Assembly (NCBI GenBank): GCA_963576735.1
Contig: OY755181.1
Coordinates: 16,691,261 to 16,755,260, forward strand
DNA from: Bedellia somnulentella
Taxonomy: Eukaryota; Arthropoda; Insecta; Lepidoptera; Bedelliidae
Reading direction: 5' to 3'
DNA: 64,000 bases
Under the pieces are notes generated by a model. The model saw nothing but the letters and a program-made list of their open reading frames with translations, was not told the origin of the DNA and did no database searches. Shown piece after piece: positions 30,572 to 40,639 of this stretch. Position numbers and translations under genes: made by a program. The number at the start of each line of letters is the position of its first letter. The first letter of the stretch is position 1.

Positions 30572-31630
30572 ATGCCCACCGATAGTGGCGGTGTGGCGCC
30601 AAATACTAAGAAGCGAAAAATTGACACCAAAATGACCAGTAATATGGATAAGTATAAACCATTCATTAAAGCAAACTATATCAGAGTTTATCCTGATAAT
30701 TTAATACTGAATGAATATGCAGTGTTCGTGGCATCTGTTAACGATGACAAAATCGGTAATAGAGACCCCATTCAGATTCAGTCGCTATTTAGCAAATATA
30801 TCAAAGGGCAATATGAAATGAACAGGATTAATGCTTACAAACTGAAAATTAATTTCAAACAATCAACTGCTGCCAATGATTTCTTAAACTACAGCGAACA
30901 ATTGATAGAAAAGCATGGTATCAGGGCATTCATTCCAAGTAGTTTTGTCGAGAAAGTGGGAGTGGTACAGTTTGTGCCCGAAGAGATGGGTAATGAGGAC
31001 CTTTTTAGATCCCTATCCTGCCAATATGAAATTATTTCTATAAGGAGATTCATGAAGAAGGATGAAGATGGTAATTTATTTCCATTAAAATCAATTTCTG
31101 TCACTTTTGTATCTAGTTCATTACCAGAGTTTATTTATTTGGACCGATGGAGGTCAAAAGTGTCTCCATACATTCCTCCTCTGCTTCAGTGTTTTAAATG
31201 TTTAAAGTTTAACCATTCAGCAAAAATTTGTAAAAATAATCAAATATGTTCCATATGTGCCGGTGCGCATTCCTACAAAGACTGTAATAAGGAAAATGAA
31301 ATTAAATGCAGTAATTGTGGGGGGGCCCATTTGGCAATATCTAAAACATGTCCGATTAAACAAGCTAAAATTAATAAAAAGAAAACCCTAAGCTATGCAA
31401 ACATAGTTAGTAACAATACAAGTGTTAAGTCTTTTCCACCATTGCCTAGAAAAATAACCGAAGCAGTCCAATGTACAAATAATAATGTAAAACACCATGA
31501 CATAGTAAATAACATGGATATAATTAATGCCATAATTAAAACATTGGTAATAATAGGGAATAGCAATGATACACCAAGAAACACAGAGAAAATTAAAGAA
31601 ATTTTATTAAATAATCTTAAAACCAAATAA
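30572..31630 (+). CDS. LINE ORF1: nucleic-acid-binding Gag-like protein
   Basis: 352 aa from the ATG at 30572. A basic N-terminus (KKRKID) precedes an RRM-like central domain. Three zinc knuckles lie at about residues 207-262, the clearest being CFKCLKFNHSAKIC and CSNCGGAHLAISKTC, with CSICAGAHSYKDC between. A Lys/Asn-rich tail follows. It binds the element RNA to form the retrotransposition particle. The stop TAA at 31628-31630 shares its last A with the ATG of ORF2, so ORF2 is probably translated by termination-reinitiation. No lesion seen. Confidence 0.93.
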   Translation: MPTDSGGVAPNTKKRKIDTKMTSNMDKYKPFIKANYIRVYPDNLILNEYAVFVASVNDDKIGNRDPIQIQSLFSKYIKGQYEMNRINAYKLKINFKQSTAANDFLNYSEQLIEKHGIRAFIPSSFVEKVGVVQFVPEEMGNEDLFRSLSCQYEIISIRRFMKKDEDGNLFPLKSISVTFVSSSLPEFIYLDRWRSKVSPYIPPLLQCFKCLKFNHSAKICKNNQICSICAGAHSYKDCNKENEIKCSNCGGAHLAISKTCPIKQAKINKKKTLSYANIVSNNTSVKSFPPLPRKITEAVQCTNNNVKHHDIVNNMDIINAIIKTLVIIGNSNDTPRNTEKIKEILLNNLKTK

Positions 31631-31634
31631 TGGA
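31626..31634 (+). promoter_or_regulatory. UAAUG stop-start junction of LINE ORFs
   Basis: The ORF1 stop and ORF2 start overlap by one base in TAATG. The same arrangement in the Bombyx LINE SART1 is known to direct coupled translation. Confidence 0.8.
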
Positions 31635-34600
31635 TAACTTTATAAGAATAGTGCAGCATAACATACAGAGTATTAATAGTAAAAAAACCCTTTTAAAACA
31701 ATTTTTACTTGAAAATAAAGTAGACATTTATCTAGCTAATGAAACATGGTTAAAGTCTTCAAACAGCCATGTTCATTTCCCAGGTTATAATTGTCTTTAC
31801 AAAAACTCTAATACTGGCTTCGGAGGAGTAGGTATACTTATTAAAAATACTTTAAAATATACTGAACTAGATATTAACTTTTATGAAGATATACAGGCAG
31901 TAGCAGTTTCACTTATCACAGATCTTGGTCCTTTGTCCATCATCACTTTTTATTGTCCTCCTAGGTATAAAAATATTAAAATTAATAAACTTAGAAATAT
32001 AATCAATAGATTATCTAAACCTTGCATTATATCTGGAGATTTTAATGCTCATCATCTAGCCTTTGGATGCGCTGCATCAAATACTAGAGGTAATGATTTG
32101 TACAATTTATTTGATGAGTTGGATTTATGTATTTTAAACACAGGTTCGCCAACAACTGTGCAAGCCCCAAATAAAAATCAATCTGCTATAGATGTCACCA
32201 CAGTCAGCTCAGAAATAGCCCCGTTGTGTGAGTGGTATGTTGGAACTGATCCCTTGGGCAGTTACCATTATCCCACTTTTATTGATGTTATCATTAAGCC
32301 ACACAGTTACTCTGTTAATGAAAATATGGAGAGATATTTGTTTCATAAAGTAGATTGGGATAAGTATTTATGCCAATCAGAAAATCTTATTTTAAATTAT
32401 ACTTTTAACAATAAAGATCCATTAGAAAATTATAATACTTTTTGCAAATTTTTGAATGAACTTAGAGATGTATGTATACCATTGATGTGTAAGAGGAAGT
32501 CCAATTTTAAATTAAAAGTTCCTGCCCCATGGTGGAATGATGAATGTCAAAATATGGTAGAGAAGTCTAGAGAGGCATTAAAAACATATAGACAAAAATA
32601 TGACATTAATTCCTTTATTGAATATAAAAAGATAGATGCTCAGAAAAAAAAGATTATAAATGAGAACAAAAGAAATAGTTGGAAAAATCTTTGTGAGTCA
32701 TTAAATAGAACCACTCCTATGACAAAAATATGGAACTATATACGCAGGTTTAAAAGAGTAGCTACTAATAGAAATTGTTTCAAGAATGATGAGTGGATCC
32801 CATCCTTTATTAATAAGTTAACTAAGACAGATAAGATTGACATGAATTCTTTAAATAAATTATTTTCACAAAATAATGATCTTAGTAATAGCCAGATACT
32901 AATTAAAGATTTTACCAGTACTGAATTAGAAATAGCACTAGGCTCTAGACGCAACACTACACCAGGTCTTGATAATTATTCTTATAGTATGATTCAGAAA
33001 TTACATAATTCTAGTAAAAAAATATTTTTAAATATAATTAACAGTCTTTGGAAAAATCAAATAGTTCCAAATGAATGGAAAACACAATGTATATTACCCA
33101 TCTTGAAAAGTGACAAATCGCCATTGAACCCTGATTCCTATAGACCCATTTCTCTGGCTTCATGTATAGGAAAAATTACTGAACAAATAATCAAAATGAG
33201 ATTAGACTATTACACTGAAAAACATAACCTATTACCTCCGAACCAGTTTGGTTTTCGTAAGGGCAAAAGTTGTGCAGAGAGTTTTGTTGCTTTAATTTCA
33301 GATGTTAAAAATAGTCAACTTTCCAAGTCTTCAACTATATGTACATTTCTTGATGTTCAGGGTGCATATGACAATACAGGATTAATGCAGCTTATTCAAG
33401 TTTTATCATCTATAGGCCTTCCTGGAATTTTATTAAAATGGATTTTTAATTTCTTGAATGACAGAACTCTGTATGTTAAGTATAATAATATTTTGCATGG
33501 CCCTAATGTTACAAATAAAGGTTTAATGCAAGGAGCTACTCTGTCTCCTATACTATACAATTTGTACACTTCCCAAATAAATAAATATGTAACAGCAGAT
33601 GTTAAAATTTTACAATTCGCTGATGACATTCTTTTATATTGTTCTGATAAAAACCTCAAAACAGCTGAGCTTAAGATGAATACTGCATTAAAACAATTAA
33701 ATGTCTATTATGAAAAAATCTTGAATCTTCAAATTAATGGGGATAAAAGTTGTGCATTAATTTTTGGCAAAGAAAGAATTGTAAATATTATATATAATAA
33801 TAGTGATATTGTTGTAAATAGAGAAAAAAAGTTCTTAGGGGTAATTATTGATGACAAATTAAAATTTGATAAACATATCAATTATATAATCAAAAAAGCA
33901 TTAAAAGGGATAAACATCCTAAGATACTTAACTGGCACTTTTTGGGGTGCAGATCCAAAAATTTTATGTTTACTTTACAAAAGTATAGTACGGAGTCATT
34001 TTGATTACAGTTGTTTAGCTTACTTGAATGCAAGTCCCACATTACTTAAAAAATTGGATGTTGTTCAAAATAATGCACTTAGGATCATAGTTGGTGCCAT
34101 GAAGTCTACCCCAATTAATGCTTTAGAAGTTGAAACAGGTATTGAACCATTACAAATTCGTAGATTACTTATAGCTCAAAGGTTTGCCCTTAAAGCAGTT
34201 TCTTGTAAAAATTCAATTCTATTAGATAAACTACAAATACCTGATTCAATTATAAGTTCATTGGGCCATTCAGCCCCACTTACTCCAACAGATATTATTT
34301 ACTATAATACCCCTCAAATGTGCAGAATTTTTAATGATGTTAAAAACACATGTCTTAATAACATATATCAGTCAAATGTGTGGCCTCTCTATAATAATGA
34401 CTATGAAGCATGCTATAATTATAATGTAACCATAAACAAAACACAAATCAATAATCAAGCAGACTTATCCAGATACTTTGAAATAAATAATTCATATTAC
34501 AGAATTTATACAGATGGTTCTAAAACAGATGTTAAAGTCACTTCAGCTTTTTATGATCCACAGGAAAAACTTAGTAAAACCTTTTTATTGAATAACTTTT

Positions 34601-35370
34601 GTTCCATTTTTACAGCAGAATGTTATGCTATTTACTGCGCACTTTGTTATATTTATAATTTAAATAATGTACATAAATGTTTGATTCTGTCAGATTCATT
34701 AAGTGTTTTGCTAGGATTAGAGTCAAATAAAATTAGTTTTAATACTAATTACCTTGTGTATAAGATTAAGCAATTGTTACTAAGTTTAGATAGTAAAGGC
34801 ACAGTGGTTGAATTTATGTGGGTTCCTTCCCACTCAGGCATTACTGGAAATGAGATTGCTGATGCAGCCACAAAAAGTGATGATTATGAAGACCACTCCC
34901 ACAAATTGAAATGTCCATTCACTGATTATTATCCTATATTCAGGAAGAAAATGAGATCATTGTGGAATGACTATTGGTCTCGAGTTAATTCTGAAAAGGG
35001 CAGATGGTATGCCCAGATCCAGAAAGTCTTGCCCGCCCATCCATGGTACAACATACACAAAGACATTGATTGCAGAAGATTTATAACAACTATATCAAGA
35101 TTAAGACTTGGTCATTGTTTAACCCGAAAACATTTGTACAAATTGAAGATTGTGAGTGATCCGAAATGTGAAACTTGCATTATTGATGAAGACTTGGAAC
35201 ATATTATTATGAAATGTAAAAAGTATACAATTCAAAGACTCATCTTAGCCAGTGACATAGAATCATTAACCGAAGAGGAAATACCTAAAGTACTAACTGA
35301 GTTATTAAGTGTTCCAAAATATTATAGTGCTATTTTTAAGTTTATTTCAACAACTGTTGAAAAAATATAA
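31630..35370 (+). CDS. LINE ORF2: endonuclease, reverse transcriptase, RNase H
   Basis: 1246 aa from the ATG at 31630. The order is as follows. The APE-like endonuclease has NETW at about residues 37-40 and GDFNAHH (Asp at about 137). The reverse transcriptase has GFRKGKSCAESF, DVQGAYD and FADD at about 664-666. RNase H has YTDGSK (Asp at about 962), ECYAIY, SDSLSVL and EIADAAT, so all four acidic residues are present, plus WVPSHSG. A C-terminal zinc knuckle follows (CETCIIDEDLEHIIMKC). The endonuclease motif usually written SDH reads SYH (Tyr at about 212). It performs target-primed reverse transcription. The ORF is intact over 3.7 kb. Confidence 0.95.
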   Translation: MDNFIRIVQHNIQSINSKKTLLKQFLLENKVDIYLANETWLKSSNSHVHFPGYNCLYKNSNTGFGGVGILIKNTLKYTELDINFYEDIQAVAVSLITDLGPLSIITFYCPPRYKNIKINKLRNIINRLSKPCIISGDFNAHHLAFGCAASNTRGNDLYNLFDELDLCILNTGSPTTVQAPNKNQSAIDVTTVSSEIAPLCEWYVGTDPLGSYHYPTFIDVIIKPHSYSVNENMERYLFHKVDWDKYLCQSENLILNYTFNNKDPLENYNTFCKFLNELRDVCIPLMCKRKSNFKLKVPAPWWNDECQNMVEKSREALKTYRQKYDINSFIEYKKIDAQKKKIINENKRNSWKNLCESLNRTTPMTKIWNYIRRFKRVATNRNCFKNDEWIPSFINKLTKTDKIDMNSLNKLFSQNNDLSNSQILIKDFTSTELEIALGSRRNTTPGLDNYSYSMIQKLHNSSKKIFLNIINSLWKNQIVPNEWKTQCILPILKSDKSPLNPDSYRPISLASCIGKITEQIIKMRLDYYTEKHNLLPPNQFGFRKGKSCAESFVALISDVKNSQLSKSSTICTFLDVQGAYDNTGLMQLIQVLSSIGLPGILLKWIFNFLNDRTLYVKYNNILHGPNVTNKGLMQGATLSPILYNLYTSQINKYVTADVKILQFADDILLYCSDKNLKTAELKMNTALKQLNVYYEKILNLQINGDKSCALIFGKERIVNIIYNNSDIVVNREKKFLGVIIDDKLKFDKHINYIIKKALKGINILRYLTGTFWGADPKILCLLYKSIVRSHFDYSCLAYLNASPTLLKKLDVVQNNALRIIVGAMKSTPINALEVETGIEPLQIRRLLIAQRFALKAVSCKNSILLDKLQIPDSIISSLGHSAPLTPTDIIYYNTPQMCRIFNDVKNTCLNNIYQSNVWPLYNNDYEACYNYNVTINKTQINNQADLSRYFEINNSYYRIYTDGSKTDVKVTSAFYDPQEKLSKTFLLNNFCSIFTAECYAIYCALCYIYNLNNVHKCLILSDSLSVLLGLESNKISFNTNYLVYKIKQLLLSLDSKGTVVEFMWVPSHSGITGNEIADAATKSDDYEDHSHKLKCPFTDYYPIFRKKMRSLWNDYWSRVNSEKGRWYAQIQKVLPAHPWYNIHKDIDCRRFITTISRLRLGHCLTRKHLYKLKIVSDPKCETCIIDEDLEHIIMKCKKYTIQRLILASDIESLTEEEIPKVLTELLSVPKYYSAIFKFISTTVEKI

Positions 35371-35467
35371 TTAATTACATATGTGTAGAGTTTACGTATA
35401 AATGTAAAAACAGACTGGCTGAAAGGACTAGTTTCCAGGGCCGTAAATAAATAAACTAACTAACTAA
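35371..35467 (+). other. LINE 3' UTR and tail
   Basis: 97 bp ending in TAAATAAATAAAC(TAAC)n-like repeats. Probably recognised by the element RT. Confidence 0.7.
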
Positions 35468-35775
35468 TTGTTTGAGGTGGCTGTGCTGCCTGCCATGACA
35501 ATGCCAACTTGTCAAGGAAAGGAATGTCAGTGTCAGCAAAAACAGCACTTTTTTATGATAATGTTTCATTCAATGGGATCATTTTCATTGCATGCGTTTT
35601 TAAATAAAAGCATCAATGATTGCTCTTTTTTGATACACCTGATTCATATTGGGGCGGACAGAAATTATGATATAAATGAGCACTTTTTGCTTTTTTATCC
35701 TTCTTGAATTTATTATGCCAAAGAAAACAAATTTGTTTATTTTTAATTCGTCTGTTACATTTGTTCTCACACGCT

Positions 35776-35811
35776 ATTGGTCCGTAAAGTAATTGAGAAA
35801 AATTGGCCAAT
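35776..35811 (+). promoter_or_regulatory. CCAAT-box cluster upstream of elongin B
   Basis: ATTGG at 35776 and the palindromic ATTGGCCAAT at 35802-35811 lie about 140-180 bp upstream of the ATG. They fit NF-Y-type elements of a TATA-less housekeeping promoter. Inference from motif and position. Confidence 0.4.
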
Positions 35812-35952
35812 CACAATAGAGCATTACAAAAACATACATGTAAAACAAAGCAAGACTATTACTTGTCATTTTTAATTTTCATATATGTACGCTGATAGCA
35901 TTTTTATCATAAATAATTACTGTATTTAGTTTAGTTTTTGAATATAAACAAA

Positions 35953-38900
35953 ATGGTAAGTCAAAAAAAAGGTCAATATATGATGGTGTTAAAATAAATA
36001 TAGTATGGCATTCAATATAAGGTATATTTCATGATCCAGATGTAACCTCAAAAAATACTTTGTTTTCAGGATGTCTTTTTAATGATTAGGCGGAAAAAAA
36101 TGACAATATTCACCGACGCCAAAGACACGACGACTGTTCTAGATCTTAAGAAAATGATTGAAGGTAATTTGGTTTCTTATTAAGTGAATAAGTGGCCATT
36201 TATGGCGCGTCTGTAATAATCTACAACCACTGCATTTTCTAAGAAGAATGGTAAGAACTTAAATGATTTTGGATAAAATACATGTTTGGTGCCCTTTATT
36301 CTCCTCAAAGTTGTTTTGTGCTAGTACGATTCGTAGTTAGTCTATTATGCCCTACCTTCTTGCACTATTGATTATGTGTGTGACAAGACAAGCCTATATT
36401 TAGATCACAAATCGTAAACAATACTAGTTCATATTAAACTTTCGTCTACTTTTTCCTCTACCTTAAGTTGTATGTTGATGTAGATATGATGTTGCAACTA
36501 TAAATAGCAATCAAAATGACTCAGGCTTCAAAGCCCTTAAATATTATCTCACCATATAGTGTAGTGCTAAAGTCTGCTACCCTTAGTCGTGCAATTAGTC
36601 TTTTAAATTGAGTACAAAACATACATATGCACATATAGTCATATTCCCACATTTTAATCTCTAGAAGGCTTAGTTAGAACTTGAAAACTAGTAGTTCCTC
36701 AGCCACTTCTGGAAGTTGAGTGTGGAAAAGATTTTAAAATAAAGGTTGTTGGTGATGGGTCTCCAATTGCATTGGACAAAAATCAATTTAAAAGCCCCAA
36801 TACCTTTTACAAGTTATGAAGTTGTTGTATTTTTATTATACTTTTATAGTTTGTTAATCCTTACTTATTATTTAAAGAAGTTCGCGGCTGCTTATTTTTA
36901 TCTTTCCATTTTCTTTTTATACTCTAAGCTGAAGCCACAAATTATAGATATTATAAATAATATTTCTCAGCTACTAAGAAAAGTTTGGTGGTCAAATAAG
37001 GGATGGTTGCTGTTTAGTCTGCAAAAACACTTCTATCACCTTAAATGCGCTAGACTTAGAATTAGTGTTCTCTAACCCTAGACAAATATTGCTAAAGATG
37101 AAGAAGATGTATGGAATATTGATAATTCAGTAGTACAATATTCATGTAGTTTTTCTTAAATAATATTTATTAAACTAACACAAAAAATGTGAACAGGTAT
37201 CCTAAAGGTCCCGCCTCCGTCTCAAATGCTGTTCACCAAGGATATGCAGCTGATGGAAGAAGAAAAAACTCTAGCTGAATATGGACTCACTTCTGCCACA
37301 GCAAAAGCTCAAAACCCGGCACCCATTGGATTGGCTCTCAGGTATAGTAGCTATCTATATGTTGTTGTGACCAAAAGAGGGGTAGCCAAACCTTCTGAAT
37401 TAGAAGTTCCTCAACCACTTTTGGAAGTTAATTGGGGAAAAGGAAGTTAAAACAAATGATGATTGATGATGTGACAAGCCACATCATCCAGCAATCACTT
37501 GAAAAGCCTAATATCGAGTTGCTATTGCAAACACTACACAAGGGTGTATCCAGCCTTCAAAACAGGTTGTGGGCATAGGCTCCTAAAAATCTCTTGGCCA
37601 TAGTGTTAGTATCATCATGTTTTCATCAGACCATGAAAGTGAGAGGTCATAGGTTGATTAGGGTTGTGGAGATGCCCATCTTGCCCATATGGCTGGATCC
37701 ACAAATGACACTACACAGCAATAAGCAATTTGTTTTGGTTAATAATAGGCTATTGTATAGTCTTGTATTGTATTGCATAATCTTAATCTACAAACTTGCA
37801 ACAGAAAAGCATGGTGGACTATGGTCATATTACTCTATTTATATATAGGGGAATATATCAGTTGTGACAATTATTTGTCTTTGTTAGACATAATGTCTGT
37901 CCATGGCGTTTTTGATGCTTATGATGCAGGCTAGGGTTATTTCTTACTCGGGACACAAAGTCAATTTTATTACTTGTTTTTTTTTTGCAAGAAAATAAAG
38001 AAATTATTTGTTTTTTTTTATACAGTAAGTTAAGATATTGTGGTTGACATGATCAAATTTATGCGAGACACCTCTGTGCCATTATACAATTCTATTGTTG
38101 GCTCGTTCATTGATGATAAGTTCAGAAGTTTAGGTGCTAAAATGGAACATACATACATTCACTGCCAAATCATAAGCTTATCTTTGCTTTAGTCGAGTTT
38201 AAAATTAGTCATCCGAAACTTTATATTATCATTTTTTAGCTTCAGAATAACCAATAATGAATGAGTTCAAATAACCAGAAAATTTTGAGGTTGAACAGCT
38301 TCGATCATATATACCAAAGATGCTGCACTCCATACAAATTCAACGCACAAAAGTGGACCGCGGGAATGATAAGACCGATGGCAATTAAATATTTATTTTT
38401 CCAAAATTATCGACCTTACCGCATTTTCTTAAGACCTATTATTTATTGCAAGACCTAGCACGCGACTGTCAGTGAAATAGTGCTTATCATGAAAAAAAGA
38501 AGTTTTTCGTGCTTTGTTGGTGTATCTTTGGTATATATGATCAAAGTTGAACAGACCCAGGCTGCAATCTGCTCAGTCGTTTTTAAAACATCATCATCAT
38601 TATAATCATCTCACTCAAAAAATATTAATTTTTATTTTATAGAAAGGACAATGGTGAATTCGAATGCTTGGAAATGACCCCGTACTCTTCGCCGCCGGAC
38701 TTGCCAGATGTGATGAAATCACAGGAACCCAACGGACAGGAACAGGTAATTATACATTTGAAGAAGAAGACCATTTTTCTCATTGTTTTTGATCAAATTA
38801 GATAGTCACAAAGACGCTACGGTAAAATAAGTTAGTAAAAAACTTGGGAGTCATTTTATACCATTAAAAAAATTGATTTAAATTTATCTCATTTAATTTC

Positions 38901-40598
38901 CATTACTATTAAGCCTAAGATTTGTTCCTACAATGTCATCATCATCAGCCAAAAGACATCAACTGCTGGAAATAGACCTCCCTCAATGATCTGCACGATT
39001 GGTCATACGCTGCCCTTATCTATTGTTTTTCCGTAACTTTCACACATTTGTTGGTCCACCTTTTAATATCATAGCCACATTGTGTCTTCCGGTACATGGC
39101 TACCACTATAAAACCTTTAAGTCTTTACGGCTGGTATGTGTATTCTTTTCTTATAATGTATGAATTAAAAATATCGATAACACTGTGGTACATCACTGTG
39201 CCCACCGTAAGGCCTGTAAGTGTGACAGCGATTTTGCGCATGTAGTGGTTTACGAATCGTGAGCTGGTCAAAATGGGTGATGAATTGGCGTCGAAATAAT
39301 ATCTTGTTTTCATTATTTATACGTTTCATATTTTGGTTTATATCATTTGTAGTTTTCACATTATATTTTTATAATTAATTATCTTATAATTTAAATCTTT
39401 TTGTTCATGAAAACCTCATGTGGGGATTATTACTAATAAATAAAGAATAAATAAAGGAAAGAAAAAATTCGACACAGGCGGGAATCGAACCCGCGACCTC
39501 GGGTATACGCCCCGACGCTCTGCCAACTGAGCCACCGTGTCAATTGGCTACCAGTGCGAAATTCTTCTATCCTTTATTTCTTTTACACGTTTTATTTATT
39601 CTTTATTTATTAGTAATAATCCCCACATGAGGTTTTCATGAACAAAAAGATTTAAATTATGTGATAGTTAGGCGTTTTCAACATTTGCATTCTATCTGAA
39701 AAGGTAGACAAGTGACCTTCCGAATTAGTTAAAATACGGAGGTAGGAAACGCAAACACTACTTAAACGTGTAAAATAAATAAAGGATAGAAGAATTTCGC
39801 ACTGGCAGCCAATTGACACGGTGGCTCAGTTGGCAGAGCGTCGGGGCGTATACCCGAGGCCGCGGGTTCGATTCCCGCCTGTGTCGAATTTTTTCTTTCC
39901 TTTATTTATTCTTTATTTATTAGTAATAATCCCCACATGAAGTTTTCATGAACAAAAAGATTTAAATTATGTGATAGTTAGGCGTTTTCAACATTTGCAT
40001 TCTATCTGAAAAGGTAGACAAGTGGCCTTCCGAATTAGTTAAAATTCGGAGGTAGGAAACGCAAACACTACTTAAACGTGTAAAAGAAATAAAGGATAGA
40101 AGAATTTCGCACTGGCAGCCAATTGACACGGTGGCTCAGTTGGCAGAGCGCCGGGGCGTATACCCGAGGTCGCGGGTTCGATTCCCGCCTGTGTCGAATT
40201 TTTTCTTTCCTTAATTTATTAGTAATTATCTTATAGTTATAGGAATTTAAAGGTTAGTCTTTGTTTAGTGGTCCGCCCAGGGAAACAACTGAAAATCAGT
40301 GTTTTGCGTAAAGCTTTCAACGCTAAGTTGGATCCCATTTTCACTGCTGTGACACACAAAATGTGTGTTATTATGTGTATTTCTGATTTTGTTGTAATGT
40401 GTATTCCTGTTATTTTTGTAATGTTTGTTTTGTTTATGTAATGTGATCATGTTGTTGTAATTTGTGTGTCTTAGTATTGGAAATATTTTTTTATCTATAT
40501 ATCTATCTATCAAAAGTTGCCGTCCTTTTTTATTTTATTGAGCAGACTTGTATTATTAACAAAATAATATACTTTAATTTCAGATGGATCAGCATTAA
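35953..40598 (+). CDS. EloB: Elongin B (transcription elongation factor B subunit 2)
   Basis: Five coding exons: 35953-35955 (just the ATG), 36070-36163, 37197-37341, 38643-38745 and 40584-40598. Introns are GT/AG in phases 0, 1, 2, 0, giving 119 aa (family about 118). The start [17 protein letters not shown] and the segment [16 protein letters not shown] form the ubiquitin-like fold. The C-terminal [19 protein letters not shown] is the conserved tail. Elongin B pairs with elongin C as adaptor of Cullin-2/5 ubiquitin ligases and as part of the elongin (SIII) complex in the nucleus. The last exon holds only four codons and the stop. AATAAA at 40619-40624 is the likely polyA signal. Introns 2 to 4 carry repeats. 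Confidence 0.96.
36630..36815 (+). repeat. Repeat family A in elongin B intron 2
   Basis: Partial copy: CATATGCACATATAGTCATA, then AGCCACTTCTGGAAGTTGAG, then TTGTTGGTGATGGGTCTCCA. It breaks off after AAAGCCCCAATACC. Confidence 0.65.
36816..37196. other. Rest of elongin B intron 2
   Basis: AT-rich; nothing recognised before the acceptor at 37195-37196. Confidence 0.5.
37345..37710 (+). repeat. Repeat family A, diverged, in elongin B intron 3
   Basis: It starts a few bases after the exon 3 donor (GGGGTAGCCAAACC, then CAACCACTTTTGGAAGTTAA), passes through CAGCAATCACTTGAAAAGCC and ends near GACACTACACAGCA. It is more diverged than the other copies. Confidence 0.55.
37711..38642. other. Rest of elongin B intron 3
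   Basis: No exon or repeat of known type supported. A diffuse inverted relation exists between CTTCGATCATATATACCAAAG (38300) and TCTTTGGTATATATGATCAAA (38526). Confidence 0.45.
38300..38545. repeat. Inverted repeat in elongin B intron 3
   Basis: The segment near 38300-38320 (GATCATATATACCAAAGATG) reappears inverted near 38525-38543 (TTTGGTATATATGATCAAAG). The arms are about 20 bp and about 200 bp apart; possibly a small MITE. Confidence 0.5.
38936..39010 (+). repeat. Short interspersed repeat (CATCAGCC-type)
   Basis: CATCATCATCAGCCAAAAGA, then CAACTGCTGGAAATAGACCT, then CTCAATGATCTGCACGATTGG. This resembles a very abundant lepidopteran repeat; class uncertain. Confidence 0.5.
39395..39575 (-). 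repeat. tRNA-containing repeat, inverted copy
   Basis: Minus-strand copy with tRNA-like core at 39470-39541, placed head-to-head with the tandem plus copies that follow. Confidence 0.85.
39470..39541 (-). tRNA. tRNA-like sequence (GTA anticodon position), minus strand
   Basis: 72 nt, GACACGG acceptor end, perfect TCGGG/CCCGA anticodon stem, loop GCGTATA, T-arm GCGGGTTCGATTCCCGC. The A and B boxes are intact. Position 33 is C. It is part of a repeated unit, so probably a mobile tRNA-like sequence. Confidence 0.6.
39815..39886 (+). tRNA. tRNA-like sequence in tandem unit 1
   Basis: 72 nt; perfect acceptor, T and TCGGG/CCCGA anticodon stems; anticodon position GTA. One change in the variable region (GGCC against GGTC). 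Confidence 0.6.
40125..40196 (+). tRNA. tRNA-like sequence in tandem unit 2
   Basis: 72 nt. The first anticodon-stem base is C, giving CCGGG/CCCGA with one mismatch. Otherwise as unit 1. Confidence 0.55.
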
Positions 40599-40618
40599 AC
40601 ACGTTTCGGCTATGCAGA

Positions 40619-40624
40619 AATAAA
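40619..40624 (+). terminator. Probable polyA signal of elongin B
   Basis: AATAAA 21 bases after the stop codon. Confidence 0.6.
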
Positions 40625-40639
40625 ATCATATATGGCGTG

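Larger units (their letters stand above)
30464..35467 (+). mobile_element. Full-length I-type non-LTR retrotransposon (LINE)
   Basis: It is flanked by a perfect 12-bp duplication TTGTTTGAGGTG (30452-30463 and 35468-35479). It starts ACTTTTTGGCGGGAAG and ends in a short 3' UTR with a TAAATAAATAAACTAACTAACTAA-like tail rather than poly(A). Two uninterrupted ORFs overlap in TAATG. ORF2 carries endonuclease, RT, RNase H and a C-terminal zinc knuckle, which places it in the RNase H-bearing I group. Everything suggests a recent, possibly still active copy. Confidence 0.95.
39576..40205 (+). repeat. Two tandem 310-bp tRNA-containing repeat units
   Basis: The two tRNA-like cores begin at 39815 and 40125, exactly 310 bp apart, and the flanks between them repeat with few changes. 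The second unit ends soon after its tRNA core, at about 40205. Confidence 0.9.

Noticed and set aside
39470..40196. Cluster of functional host tRNA-Tyr genes
   Set aside because: The cores have C at position 33, no intron as expected for nuclear tRNA-Tyr, and long shared flanks, so repeat-borne tRNA-like sequences are more likely.
40265..40513. 82-codon minus-strand ORF rich in Asn, His and Lys
   Set aside because: Arises from TG-rich low-complexity sequence in an elongin B intron.
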